This document shows, piece after piece, positions 8,138 through 16,413 of a DNA stretch of 64,000 nucleotides. Source of the DNA: Pseudomonas umsongensis (GTDB lineage Bacteria > Pseudomonadota > Gammaproteobacteria > Pseudomonadales > Pseudomonadaceae); assembly GCF_002236105.1 (NCBI RefSeq), contig NZ_NIWU01000004.1:484655-548654 (forward strand), written 5' to 3'. The notes beneath the pieces were generated by a model that did no database searches, was not told the origin of the DNA, and saw nothing but the letters and a program-made list of their open reading frames with translations. Positions within the stretch are counted from its first letter, which is position 1. The number at the start of each line of letters is the position of its first letter. The translations under genes and the position numbers were made by a program.

Positions 8138-8150
8138 TGTTCGCGCCTCC

Positions 8151-8969
8151 TTATGGGGTTTCGATACGCCGCTGCAGCAAGTTGATCAGCAGCAACAGAA
8201 TGAAGGAAACCACCAACATCAGTACACCAATGGAGGTAGCGCCGGTGTAATCGTATTGGTCGAGCTTGACCATGATCAGCAGCGGCAGGATCTCGGTTTT
8301 CATCGGCATGTTGCCGGCGATGAAAATCACCGAACCGTACTCGCCAACCCCGCGGGCAAAGGCCAAGGCGAAACCGGTTAGCCAGGCCGGCAGCAATGCG
8401 GGCAGCAGGATATGACGGGCAACCTGCCAGGGTTTGGCACCCAGGCACGCCGCCGCTTCTTCCACTTCACGGGGAATATCGGCCAACACCGGCTGTACCG
8501 TACGTACTACGAATGGAAGTGTCACAAAAGTGAGGGCCAGGGTGATGCCCAGGGGGGTGTAGGCAATCTTGAAACCCAGATCCGCTGCAAATTGACCTAC
8601 CAGACCGGTGGGGGTGTACAGCGCGGTCAGTGCAATACCGGCCACGGCGGTAGGCAATGCGAAAGGCAAGTCGATCATTGCATCGATGACTTTGCGTCCG
8701 GGGAAGGTATAGCGCACCAACACCCACGCTAGCAGCGTGCCAATGATGCCGTTGATGATTGCGGCATAAAGGGCGGTGCCGAAGCTCAGTTTCAACGCCG
8801 CCAATACCCGTGGCGCCGAGATAATTGCCCAGAACTGATCCCAGGTGAGTTGAGCGGCGTGCACGAACATCGCCGCCAGTGGTATGAGCACAATCAGGCT
8901 GAGGTACACCAAGGTGTAGCCCAGCGTCAGCCCGAAGCCGGGTATGACGGGGGAGATACGACGCGACAT
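8151..8969 (-). CDS. cysT: Sulfate ABC transporter permease CysT (CysU)
   Basis: ATG at 8969 with AAGGAC upstream gives 272 residues, the usual CysT length; the in-frame start at 8993 would add eight residues without a ribosome site. Six hydrophobic helices and an EAA loop (VEEAAACLGAKPWQVARHILLPALLP) are visible. It partners CysW in the membrane. A perfect 24-bp palindrome (8996-9019) separates it from sbp, which may set the ratio of binding protein to membrane components. Confidence 0.95.
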   Translation of the reverse strand: MSRRISPVIPGFGLTLGYTLVYLSLIVLIPLAAMFVHAAQLTWDQFWAIISAPRVLAALKLSFGTALYAAIINGIIGTLLAWVLVRYTFPGRKVIDAMIDLPFALPTAVAGIALTALYTPTGLVGQFAADLGFKIAYTPLGITLALTFVTLPFVVRTVQPVLADIPREVEEAAACLGAKPWQVARHILLPALLPAWLTGFALAFARGVGEYGSVIFIAGNMPMKTEILPLLIMVKLDQYDYTGATSIGVLMLVVSFILLLLINLLQRRIETP

Positions 8970-8995
8970 AAGAGTCCTTGGTTGAGAACGCACAA

Positions 8996-9019
8996 AGCCT
9001 CGAATCGCGATTCGAGGCT
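8996..9019. other. Perfect 24-bp palindrome between sbp and cysT
   Basis: The two 12-base arms AGCCTCGAATCG and CGATTCGAGGCT are exactly complementary with no spacer. In the sbp-cysT message it would form a long stem followed by only TTTG, so it looks like a processing or partial-termination hairpin that stabilises the abundant sbp mRNA, not a full terminator. Confidence 0.7.
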
Positions 9020-9038
9020 CCTTGATGGCTATTTAAGA

Positions 9039-10052
9039 TTACTGCGCCTGGTAAATCTGGTCGAATACGCCGCCGTCGTTGAAGAATTTCGGCTGCGCGG
9101 TTTTCCAGCCGCCGAAGTCTTTGTCGATGGTCACCAGGTCCAGTTTCGGGAACTGCTGGACGTATTTGGCGGCCACATCCTTGTCACGTGGACGATAGAA
9201 GTTTTTCGCGGCAATTTCCTGGCCGGCAGGGCTGTACAGATGCTTGAGGTAGGCTTCGGCGATCTGCTCGTTGCCCTTTTTCTCGGCGTTCTTGTCGACC
9301 ACGGCCACTGGCGGCTCGGCAAGGATCGATAGCGAAGGCACGACGATCTCGAACTTGTCGGCGCCGCCATCTTCTTTCAAGGCCAGGAAGGCTTCGTTTT
9401 CCCAGGCCAGCAACACGTCACCCTGACCGTTGTTGACGAAGGTAATGGTCGAGCCACGAGCACCGGTGTCCAGTACAGGCACGTGCTTGAACAGGGTTTG
9501 CACATATTCCTTGGCCTTGGCTTCGTCACCGCCGTTGGCTTTCAGGCCATAGGCCCAGGCAGCGAGGAAGTTCCAGCGTGCTCCACCGGAGGTTTTCGGG
9601 TTCGGGGTGATCACCGAGACGTCGTTCTTGACCAAGTCGCCCCAGTCCTTGATGCCTTTAGGGTTGCCCTTGCGCACCAGGAACACGATGGTCGAAGTGT
9701 ACGGCGTGCTGGCTTCCGGCAGACGCTTCTGCCAGTCGACCGGCAGGGTCTTGCCGAGCTTGGCGATTTCGTCGATATCGCCGGCCAGGGCCAAGGTCAC
9801 CACATCAGCGCGCAGGCCGTCGATCACCGCCCGGCCCTGCTTGCCCGAGCCACCGTGAGACTGCTGGATTTTAACGCTGTCACCGGGATTACTTTTCTTC
9901 CAGAAGCTGACGAATTCAGCGTTGTAATCCTGGTACAGCTCACGGGTCGGGTCGTATGACACGTTAAGCAGTTCGTAATCCTTGGCAACGGCGGAACCGG
10001 CAAACAAGGCGCTGGCCAGGGCGGCCAAGGCGAAATGGCGAATCGACGACAT
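9039..10052 (-). CDS. sbp: Periplasmic sulfate-binding protein
   Basis: A 337-residue precursor with signal peptide (about residues 1-23, cleaved after SAVA). The mature protein begins KDYELLNVSYDPTRELYQDYN, the conserved start of the Sbp/CysP family. Sulfate-binding loops such as QQSHGGSGKQ and TPNPKTSGGARW are present. CCAGGAG precedes the start. It delivers sulfate to CysTWA, encoded next on the same strand. An ATTCTTAAA element (10069-10077), also found as the half-site upstream of oscA, lies in its leader. Confidence 0.95.
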   Translation of the reverse strand: MSSIRHFALAALASALFAGSAVAKDYELLNVSYDPTRELYQDYNAEFVSFWKKSNPGDSVKIQQSHGGSGKQGRAVIDGLRADVVTLALAGDIDEIAKLGKTLPVDWQKRLPEASTPYTSTIVFLVRKGNPKGIKDWGDLVKNDVSVITPNPKTSGGARWNFLAAWAYGLKANGGDEAKAKEYVQTLFKHVPVLDTGARGSTITFVNNGQGDVLLAWENEAFLALKEDGGADKFEIVVPSLSILAEPPVAVVDKNAEKKGNEQIAEAYLKHLYSPAGQEIAAKNFYRPRDKDVAAKYVQQFPKLDLVTIDKDFGGWKTAQPKFFNDGGVFDQIYQAQ

Positions 10053-10120
10053 GGTGAAAGCTCCTGGAATTCTTAAATGTGTTGGCTTTTCTTATGATCT
10101 GGAATCGGGTTGCCTGCTCA

Positions 10121-10198
10121 AAGATCGCAGCCTTCGGCAGCTCCTACAGGGAATTGCGTGCCCCTGTAGGAGCTGCCGCAGGCTGCGATCTTTTGATC
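10121..10198. repeat. REP pair, GTAGGAGCTGCCGCAGGCTGCGATC family
   Basis: Two inverted copies of the second REP family of this genome (AAGATCGCAGCC...GCAGCTCCTACAGG and its complement) lie between oscA and sbp. On the minus strand they fall in the oscA-sbp intergenic mRNA and could separate the expression of the two genes. Confidence 0.85.
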
Positions 10199-10205
10199 TT
10201 TCGCT

Positions 10206-10388
10206 TCAGCCCGGTTTATTGCCCGGTTGCTGCAAGCGGAATTTTTCCTTGCGTTCGATCTGGACCACCTGGGCGTTGTGCACGGTGATTTCCACCGCAC
10301 CAAACCGCAGGTCGCGCAGGGCGCTCTGGATTTCGCGCAGGATGGTTGCTTCGTCCTGGCCGTCAACGCTACGTAGAGATGCGCTCAT
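10206..10388 (-). CDS. oscA: Sulfur-starvation protein OscA
   Basis: A 60-residue protein opening MSASLRSVDGQDEATILREIQ with the core LRFGAVEITVHNAQVVQIERKEKFR, which I recognise as OscA. OscA is needed for use of organosulfur compounds as sulfur source and in Pseudomonas sits beside sbp, as here. GAAGGAGCAGCACC precedes the ATG. It is small and soluble, with no known catalytic motif (YezD-like DUF2292 family). The inverted repeat at 10471-10495 lies upstream and probably belongs to its promoter. Confidence 0.9.
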   Translation of the reverse strand: MSASLRSVDGQDEATILREIQSALRDLRFGAVEITVHNAQVVQIERKEKFRLQQPGNKPG

Positions 10389-10470
10389 GGTGCTGCTCCT
10401 TCGACTGAGAGGTTGCCTGGCAGTGGCGGCACTGCTTACGGCGTGAGACCAATAGTAGAGAGGCGCTGAT

Positions 10471-10495
10471 ATTCTTAAAAAGACTATTTAAGAAT
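10471..10495 (-). promoter_or_regulatory. Inverted repeat upstream of oscA
   Basis: ATTCTTAAA and TTTAAGAAT form a perfect 9-bp inverted repeat with a 7-bp spacer in a short AT-rich block, about 85 bp upstream of the oscA start. The same half-site occurs in the sbp leader. The position suits an activator such as CysB, the expected regulator of these genes, but that is inferred from context only. Confidence 0.4.
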
Positions 10496-10558
10496 GTTTA
10501 TATAACCAGAAGAGATTATTCGGCGGGACAACGGTTTGCGGCGCTGAAGATCAAAAGA

Positions 10559-12490
10559 TCAACGAATGACTGGGATTCGAGACCAATCCAATTGCCCGGC
10601 CGGCACTGGCCGCCCAAACCAGTACCCCTGCCCCAGATGACTGCCGTGTTCCAACAGGAACGCCGCCTGCTCGACCTGCTCGATGCCTTCGGCTTGCACC
10701 TGCATGCCCATGCTCTGCGCCAGGGCGATGATGACCCGCACAATGGCCACGTCGTCTTCATCCGCTGGCAACCCGGCGACAAAGCCCTGATCGATCTTGA
10801 GTTTCTGCACCGGCAGGCGCTTGAGCCGCAGCAGCGACGAATAACCGGTGCCGAAATCATCGATGGCCAGTTGCACACCCAATTCACGTAGGCGGTGCAT
10901 TTGCTCAAGCGCAACTTCTGGATCTTCCATCACCGCACTCTCGGTGACTTCCAACTCCAGGAAAGCCGGGTCCAAACCGGTTTCACGCAGTACCTGCGCA
11001 ACCTGTTGGTACAACTCGCGGCCGGCGAACAGACGCGATGAAACATTCACCGCGACAAACGACAACGCCACGCCCGCCCGCAGCCACTGGCACATCTGCT
11101 CGCAGGCCTGGCGCATCACCCAGGCGTCGATCCGGGCGATCAGGCCGGTTCGCTCGGCAATCGGAATGAATTGCGCAGGCGACACCAGGCCGCGCTGTGG
11201 ATGCTCCCAGCGCACCAGTGCCTCGACGCCGATCAGGCGACAGGTCTTGAGATCGTGAACAGGCTGGTAATACACACGCAGCTCATTTTGCTCAAGGGCC
11301 CTGCGCAGCTCGGAGGCCGTCTCGACCCGCTGCTGGGCATGGGCGGTCAACTCTTCGGTGTACAGGGCATAGCCATCTCGCCCGCCACTCTTGGCCTTGA
11401 ACAGCGCCGAGTCGGCATTGCGCAACAACTGTTCGGCACTCAAGGCGTCGCTGGGGAAGAGGCTGATACCGATGCTGACGTTGATGAACAATCGATGCCC
11501 GTGAATGTCGAATGGCTCCTTGAGACCCTCGATGATCCGCTCGGCCAGCGCTGCCGCCTGCATCAGTTGCGGGCAGCTTTCGGCCAGCACGGCGAACTCA
11601 TCGCCACCCAGGCGCGCCAACGTGATTCCAGGGTCGAACATGGCACTCAAGCGATTGGCCACCGCCTTGAGCAATTGGTCACCCATCGTGTGCCCAAGGC
11701 TATCGTTGATCATCACGAAGTGATCCAGGTCGATCATCAGCAATGCACAGCCACGTTTGTGGATTTGCGCCGATGCCAGGGCTTGCGTGGCGCGGTCGGT
11801 GAACAGCAGGCGATTGGGCAGGCCGGTGAGCGGATCGTGATGAGCCAGGCGCCTCAACTCATCTTCAGAGTCCTTGATCGCGCTGATATCGGAAAACACC
11901 GCCACGAAATGACTGCAGCGCCCATGATCATCGTGAATGAGGCGGATGGTCTGCCATTGCGGGTAGATTTCGCCGCTTTTGCGGCGGTTCCAGATTTCCC
12001 CGCTCCATTCGCCGACGCTGTTGAGCGTGGCGAACATCGCCTGATAGAACGCGGGGGGATGATGCCCCGACTTGAACAGACTGGGCTGGCGCCCCAGCAC
12101 TTCTTCACGCTGATAGCCGGTGATAGCCATAAAGGCGCGGTTCACATGCACGATCAGCCCTTGATGATCGGTGACCAACACGCCTTCTCGGGTGCAATCG
12201 AACACGGCGGCCGCCTGGCGCAGGCGCTCGCGGTCTTCGCTTCGTCCCTGCAATGTCGCGCCGCCGCCCAGGCAACGCATCAGCCGCGATCGGGCGAGGA
12301 AGATCACGCCTGCGCTCAACACCACCCAAACGTGACCGTTGATCAGTTGCCAGCGAAGGCGCTCGGCCGAATTATCGAATAAGCTGCTCAATAAATAGCC
12401 ACTGAGCTGCATCCAGATCAGCGAAATCAGCAGGTAAAGCAGTGCTGCGCGCACGGCATTGCGATAGCTGGCAGACATAAGGCTGTCCAT
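10559..12490 (-). CDS. Membrane PAS-GGDEF-EAL cyclic-di-GMP protein
   Basis: 643 residues. Two transmembrane helices (about 14-35 and 48-66) precede a PAS domain (about 92-205). A GGDEF domain follows (213-375) with intact GGDEF at 295-299 but no RxxD inhibitory site before it, then an EAL domain (395-640) with intact EAL at 423-425 and the conserved DDFGTGYSS loop. Both activities are therefore possible; such hybrids often act as phosphodiesterases with GTP-binding GGDEF domains. From memory, a protein of this architecture lies between oscA and desA in P. aeruginosa too, so the linkage is ancestral. The PAS domain may sense redox or a ligand. Confidence 0.9.
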   Translation of the reverse strand: MDSLMSASYRNAVRAALLYLLISLIWMQLSGYLLSSLFDNSAERLRWQLINGHVWVVLSAGVIFLARSRLMRCLGGGATLQGRSEDRERLRQAAAVFDCTREGVLVTDHQGLIVHVNRAFMAITGYQREEVLGRQPSLFKSGHHPPAFYQAMFATLNSVGEWSGEIWNRRKSGEIYPQWQTIRLIHDDHGRCSHFVAVFSDISAIKDSEDELRRLAHHDPLTGLPNRLLFTDRATQALASAQIHKRGCALLMIDLDHFVMINDSLGHTMGDQLLKAVANRLSAMFDPGITLARLGGDEFAVLAESCPQLMQAAALAERIIEGLKEPFDIHGHRLFINVSIGISLFPSDALSAEQLLRNADSALFKAKSGGRDGYALYTEELTAHAQQRVETASELRRALEQNELRVYYQPVHDLKTCRLIGVEALVRWEHPQRGLVSPAQFIPIAERTGLIARIDAWVMRQACEQMCQWLRAGVALSFVAVNVSSRLFAGRELYQQVAQVLRETGLDPAFLELEVTESAVMEDPEVALEQMHRLRELGVQLAIDDFGTGYSSLLRLKRLPVQKLKIDQGFVAGLPADEDDVAIVRVIIALAQSMGMQVQAEGIEQVEQAAFLLEHGSHLGQGYWFGRPVPAGQLDWSRIPVIR

Positions 12491-12625
12491 GTCCCTACGG
12501 AAAAGTCGGGATTATAGATTAAAGACACATCCTGCCACTCATATCTGAAAGGGCGACTGGTTTTATCTGTCCGCTTAGTGATAATGCATCGGCTGTTTTT
12601 TTCTTTTTCGAGGGCCCTATAGCCT

Positions 12626-13810
12626 ATGTGGTACGAAGGTTTTCTCGGCTTGTCGCCCTGGTCACTGGTGGCAGTCACCCTGCTGATGACCCATGTCACA
12701 ATCATCGGCGTCACGGTCTATCTGCACCGCTACTCGGCCCATCGCTCGCTTGAGTTGAATGCTGGCCTGAAACATTTCTTCCGTTTCTGGCTGTGGTTGA
12801 CCACGGCGCAGAACACCCGCGAGTGGACCGCTATCCATCGCAAGCATCACGCCAAGTGCGAAACCGTCGATGACCCGCACAGCCCGGTGATCAAGGGCCT
12901 CTCCACCGTTCTGCGCAAAGGCGCCGAACTGTATCGCGCCGAAGCGGAAAACCCCGAGACCTTGCGCATCTATGGCAAGAACTGCCCCGATGACTGGATC
13001 GAACGTAACGTCTACACCCGTTTCCCACTGTTGGGCGTGGCGATCATGGCCGTTATCGACCTGCTGCTGTTCGGCACCATTGGCATCACCATCTGGGCCA
13101 TCCAGATGATGTGGATCCCGGTGTGGGCCGCCGGCGTGGTCAATGGCCTTGGCCATGCCGTGGGTTACCGCAACTTCGAGTGCCGCGATGCGGCGACCAA
13201 CCTGGTGCCTTGGGGCATTCTCATCGGTGGTGAAGAACTGCATAACAACCATCACACCTACCCTAACTCGGCAAAACTGTCGGTGAAGAAGTGGGAGTTC
13301 GATCTGGGCTGGGCCTGGATTCAAGTGTTCAGCTTCCTGCGCCTGGCCAAGGTCCAGCGGGTCGCGCCCATTGCCCACCGCGTCGAAGGCAAGGGCAACC
13401 TGGACATGGACACCGCCATGGCGATCCTCAACAACCGCTTCCAGATCATGGCCCAGTACCGCAAGCTGGTGATCGGGCCGCTGGTCAAGCAAGAGCTGGA
13501 AAAGGTCGATCACTCGGTCCGCCACCAGTTCCACCGCGCCAAGCGTCTGCTCTCGCGGGAAACCAGCTTGCTCGACGACAAGCACCACGTACGCATCCAG
13601 AACATGCTCGAACACAGCCAGGCGCTGAAGGTAATCTACGAGAAACGCCTGGCCTTGCAGCAGATCTGGGTCAAGACCAGCTCAAATGGTCACGACATGC
13701 TGGCTGCCATCAAGGACTGGGTACACGAAGCCGAAGCCAGCGGGATTCAATCGCTGCGTGACTTCGCCGATCAGTTGAAAACCTACTCCCTGCGCCCAAG
13801 CGCTGCCTGA
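12626..13810 (+). CDS. desA: Phospholipid delta-9 fatty acid desaturase
   Basis: A 394-residue membrane di-iron enzyme that introduces a cis-9 double bond into acyl chains using oxygen. The histidine boxes are HRYSAH (residues about 33-38), HRKHH (about 71-75) and NNHHTYP (about 209-215). Four hydrophobic helices lie in the first 180 residues. The C-terminal 150 residues are helical and charged. The ribosome site is weak (GAGG 11 bases away). It is divergent from the PAS-GGDEF-EAL gene. The neighbourhood and sequence match DesA of Pseudomonas, the aerobic desaturase that adjusts membrane fluidity. Confidence 0.9.
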   Translation: MWYEGFLGLSPWSLVAVTLLMTHVTIIGVTVYLHRYSAHRSLELNAGLKHFFRFWLWLTTAQNTREWTAIHRKHHAKCETVDDPHSPVIKGLSTVLRKGAELYRAEAENPETLRIYGKNCPDDWIERNVYTRFPLLGVAIMAVIDLLLFGTIGITIWAIQMMWIPVWAAGVVNGLGHAVGYRNFECRDAATNLVPWGILIGGEELHNNHHTYPNSAKLSVKKWEFDLGWAWIQVFSFLRLAKVQRVAPIAHRVEGKGNLDMDTAMAILNNRFQIMAQYRKLVIGPLVKQELEKVDHSVRHQFHRAKRLLSRETSLLDDKHHVRIQNMLEHSQALKVIYEKRLALQQIWVKTSSNGHDMLAAIKDWVHEAEASGIQSLRDFADQLKTYSLRPSAA

Positions 13811-13821
13811 CGCCGTTGATC

Positions 13822-13846
13822 GGTGCGCCCATTGCCGGGGCGCACC
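13822..13846 (+). terminator. Hairpin after desA
   Basis: GGTGCGCCC and GGGCGCACC form a perfect 9-bp stem starting 11 bases after the desA stop. The T tract is poor (CTTC), so termination may be partial. Confidence 0.5.
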
Positions 13847-13958
13847 CTTCGGAACTTCGCTGCAAATCCCTTATCTCAAAGACACTTCGCCATCCAGGCG
13901 GGCTTCGCTGTGGTCGCCTAGAACCTTGAGCGGTGCACGCCCCTTGAGATTTGTGACG

Positions 13959-14945
13959 ATGGTCAATAACCAACAAGACTCATCCCTTGCGCAATGGCCC
14001 GAGGCCGCGCAAACCCTTATGGCGCTGATGCACGCCCAAGGCGAGGTGGCGCGCCTGAGCGAACGTGAACAGCTGCTGAGCACCTTGCTGGTGAGCGTCA
14101 ACGCGGTGCTGTGGGCATTCAATTGGGAAACCCGCCAGGTGCTGTATGTCAGCCCCGCCTATGAACGGATTTTCGGCCGCAGCGCCGACCTGCTGCTGGC
14201 CGACTACAACCAGTGGCGCGACAGCATTTACCCTGACGACCTGGAGTACGCCGAGCGCAGCCTGGCAGACGTGCTGGTCAAAGGTGCCGTTGAAGACCGC
14301 GAGTACCGAATCATCACCGCTGACGGCCAGCTGCGCTGGCTCAGCGACAAGTGCTTCATCAACCGGCAGGCCGAGCCTGGGCAGCCGGTGATCATTGTCG
14401 GCATCGCCGAAGACATCACCGACAAAAAGCAACTGGAGTCCGAACTGCAACGACTGGCGACCACCGACGCCCTGACCAGCAGCAGCAACCGCCGGCATTT
14501 CTTCGAAGGCGCTGAGCACGAATTCGAACAGGCGCGACAACAGGGCACGCCGTTATCGTTTCTCATGCTGGATATCGATGATTTCAAGGCCATCAACGAC
14601 ACCTACGGCCACCAGGAAGGCGATAACGTGCTGCAACGTATCGCCGACTGTGGCCGAGCCGCATTGCGTCGCGGTGACCTGTTCGGACGCATTGGTGGCG
14701 AGGAATTTGCCGCCGTCTTCCCCGGCTGCACGCCGGACATGGCCCTGCAAGTAGCCGAGCGCGTGCAACGGGAGATTCAGGGTTTGACCTTCAACCATGA
14801 AGGCCAGACTTTCGGTATCACCGTCAGCCAGGGGCTGACCAGCCTTACTGCCGAGGATGAAAGCGTGGAAAGCCTGTTTGCCCGCGCGGATGCGGCGATG
14901 TACGAGGCCAAGCGCCAGGGCAAGAACCGGATCATCACGGCCTGA
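13959..14945 (+). CDS. PAS-GGDEF diguanylate cyclase
   Basis: I choose ATG 13959, since the family-like N-terminus starts there; an in-frame start at 13926 is possible. The 328-residue soluble protein has a PAS fold with PAC (about residues 45-160) and a GGDEF domain (165-327) with active-site GGEEF at 246-250. An allosteric I-site RRGD sits at 237-240, the correct five residues upstream. It should therefore make c-di-GMP and be product-inhibited. No transmembrane segment is seen. A third-family REP pair follows the stop. It may feed c-di-GMP to targets such as BcsE, BcsA and LapD in this window, which is inference. Confidence 0.9.
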   Translation: MVNNQQDSSLAQWPEAAQTLMALMHAQGEVARLSEREQLLSTLLVSVNAVLWAFNWETRQVLYVSPAYERIFGRSADLLLADYNQWRDSIYPDDLEYAERSLADVLVKGAVEDREYRIITADGQLRWLSDKCFINRQAEPGQPVIIVGIAEDITDKKQLESELQRLATTDALTSSSNRRHFFEGAEHEFEQARQQGTPLSFLMLDIDDFKAINDTYGHQEGDNVLQRIADCGRAALRRGDLFGRIGGEEFAAVFPGCTPDMALQVAERVQREIQGLTFNHEGQTFGITVSQGLTSLTAEDESVESLFARADAAMYEAKRQGKNRIITA

Positions 14946-14963
14946 CCCGTCCAACACATAACT

Positions 14964-15050
14964 CCTGTAGGAGCCGGCTTGCTGGCGAATCCAGACGACT
15001 CGGTGTGTCAGATACACCGCCATCGCTGGCAAGCCAGCTCCTACAGGGAT
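14964..15050. repeat. REP pair, TAGGAGC...GGCTTGCTGGCGA family
   Basis: Inverted copies CTGTAGGAGCCGGCTTGCTGG and CTGGCAAGCCAGCTCCTACAG flank a 46-bp spacer between two convergent genes (diguanylate cyclase and HDOD regulator). This third REP family also accounts for fragments near 1634-1659 and 2101-2120. Confidence 0.8.
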
Positions 15051-15061
15051 CTGCGACAGCC

Positions 15062-16276
15062 TTATTTCTTGCGAATCCGCACCAACTCCGGCAAGCCGAT
15101 CTTCAGTAATCGCGCCGCTCGACTATTGGCCAACACCTCAATGCCCTCATGCTCGTTCAGGCGTGCCAATTGCGCCGCCATATTCATCACCAGCGCCTCA
15201 CGGGAGTAAACCCCGCCACCAAGCTGGTAAGCCGCCGCAATCAGCTGCCGCAGCTCCAGTGGCAAACGCCAGCGGGTGCGCAACGCCGAACCGTAGGCGG
15301 CACCGAACTCGGCCAACGCCTCGCCCACTTGCTCCTGCTCGTCCAGTTCGCCACCGGCCTGTTTCCATTCCTGCAGACAACGCAGCAACGCCAGGTCGCC
15401 CAGGCGATGCAGCATGCCGGCGCAGTAACAACGGGCCTGATCCAGATCCAGCAAGCGCGCCAGCGTTCGCGCGTACTCGGCCGTGTGTAGCGACAAATCC
15501 CAGTAACGCTCGGCATAGTCCGCCAGCTGCGGATCGCTGAGCCGCGCACTGCGCTTGAGTGTCAGGCCCAGGATCAGGTTCATGCTCTGTCCGGTGCCCA
15601 ATCGGTGCAATGCCTGGGACAGCGTCTGCACGGCGGTGCCATGGTGCTGGGCGGCGCTGTTGGCGGCGGCAATCAGCACGGCGGTGACCTGTGGATCGGT
15701 GCGGATCTCACCTTCCAGCACCGCCAAATCCAGACCATCAGGATTGAGGCTTCGCTTGACCGCCACTTGCACGTCAGTCATCAGCGGCGCGCCTTCCGCC
15801 AGTTCGCGACGGCGCTCAAGAAACACCGACAGCGTCATGCCCGGCGCCAGCGCTGGCACCTCGCACGATATCTCTTCCCCAGCGTTCAGCAGCAAAGCCT
15901 GCAGGCGCTGGGTCAGGCTTGCCATGTTCAGGGGCTTGGTCAGGTAGGCGGCGGGGGCCAGCGGCAGGGCCTCACGTACGCTCGCACTGTCGTTACGGCT
16001 GCTCATGAGAATGAAGGGCAACGGTGGGTTGCGCTTGCGCTGACGCACGCTGCGCAACACATTCAGACCATCGACGCCTGGCAACTCCCAGTCGGCGATG
16101 ACCAGGTCGTACGGGTTTGACGCCAGCAACTCCAACGCCTGCTGGCCATCGGCACATAAATCCAGCCGCGCATCGCAGCGAACGTTCAACAATACTTCCT
16201 TGAGCAGATCGCGGGCCCACGGGTCGGCCTCGGCAATCAATACTCTCGGAATCGCGGGTAAAATGACAACTGTCAT
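15062..16276 (-). CDS. Response regulator with HDOD output domain
   Basis: A 404-residue protein. The N-terminal receiver (about residues 10-130) has phospho-acceptor Asp in VIADWELPG and the switch lysine in AYLTKP. The C-terminal half (about 165-390) is an HDOD domain, a non-catalytic relative of HD phosphohydrolases, with segments such as IAAANSAAQHHGTAVQTLSQALHRLG and YCAGMLHRLGDLALL. Such proteins relay phosphorylation or c-di-GMP signals through protein contacts. No cognate kinase is adjacent. It lies just beyond the diguanylate cyclase, in convergent orientation. Confidence 0.85.
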   Translation of the reverse strand: MTVVILPAIPRVLIAEADPWARDLLKEVLLNVRCDARLDLCADGQQALELLASNPYDLVIADWELPGVDGLNVLRSVRQRKRNPPLPFILMSSRNDSASVREALPLAPAAYLTKPLNMASLTQRLQALLLNAGEEISCEVPALAPGMTLSVFLERRRELAEGAPLMTDVQVAVKRSLNPDGLDLAVLEGEIRTDPQVTAVLIAAANSAAQHHGTAVQTLSQALHRLGTGQSMNLILGLTLKRSARLSDPQLADYAERYWDLSLHTAEYARTLARLLDLDQARCYCAGMLHRLGDLALLRCLQEWKQAGGELDEQEQVGEALAEFGAAYGSALRTRWRLPLELRQLIAAAYQLGGGVYSREALVMNMAAQLARLNEHEGIEVLANSRAARLLKIGLPELVRIRKK

Positions 16277-16364
16277 ACAGCTCTCCCTGGCAATGCGTGA
16301 ACCTTAGCCAAAGCCGGTCATCGGTTACAGCGCTAATACGCGGTTTTGCGGTTTAGAGGTCATG

Positions 16365-16390
16365 AAAAAACCCGCCGAAGCGGGTTTTTT
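16365..16390. terminator. Bidirectional intrinsic terminator downstream of gabT
   Basis: A CCCGC/GCGGG stem flanked by six A residues on one side and six T on the other (GAA loop region) lies 24 bp after the gabT stop. It would end the gabDT message on the minus strand. Confidence 0.85.
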
Positions 16391-16413
16391 GTGAAACAGG
16401 TCACACTCGCAGA

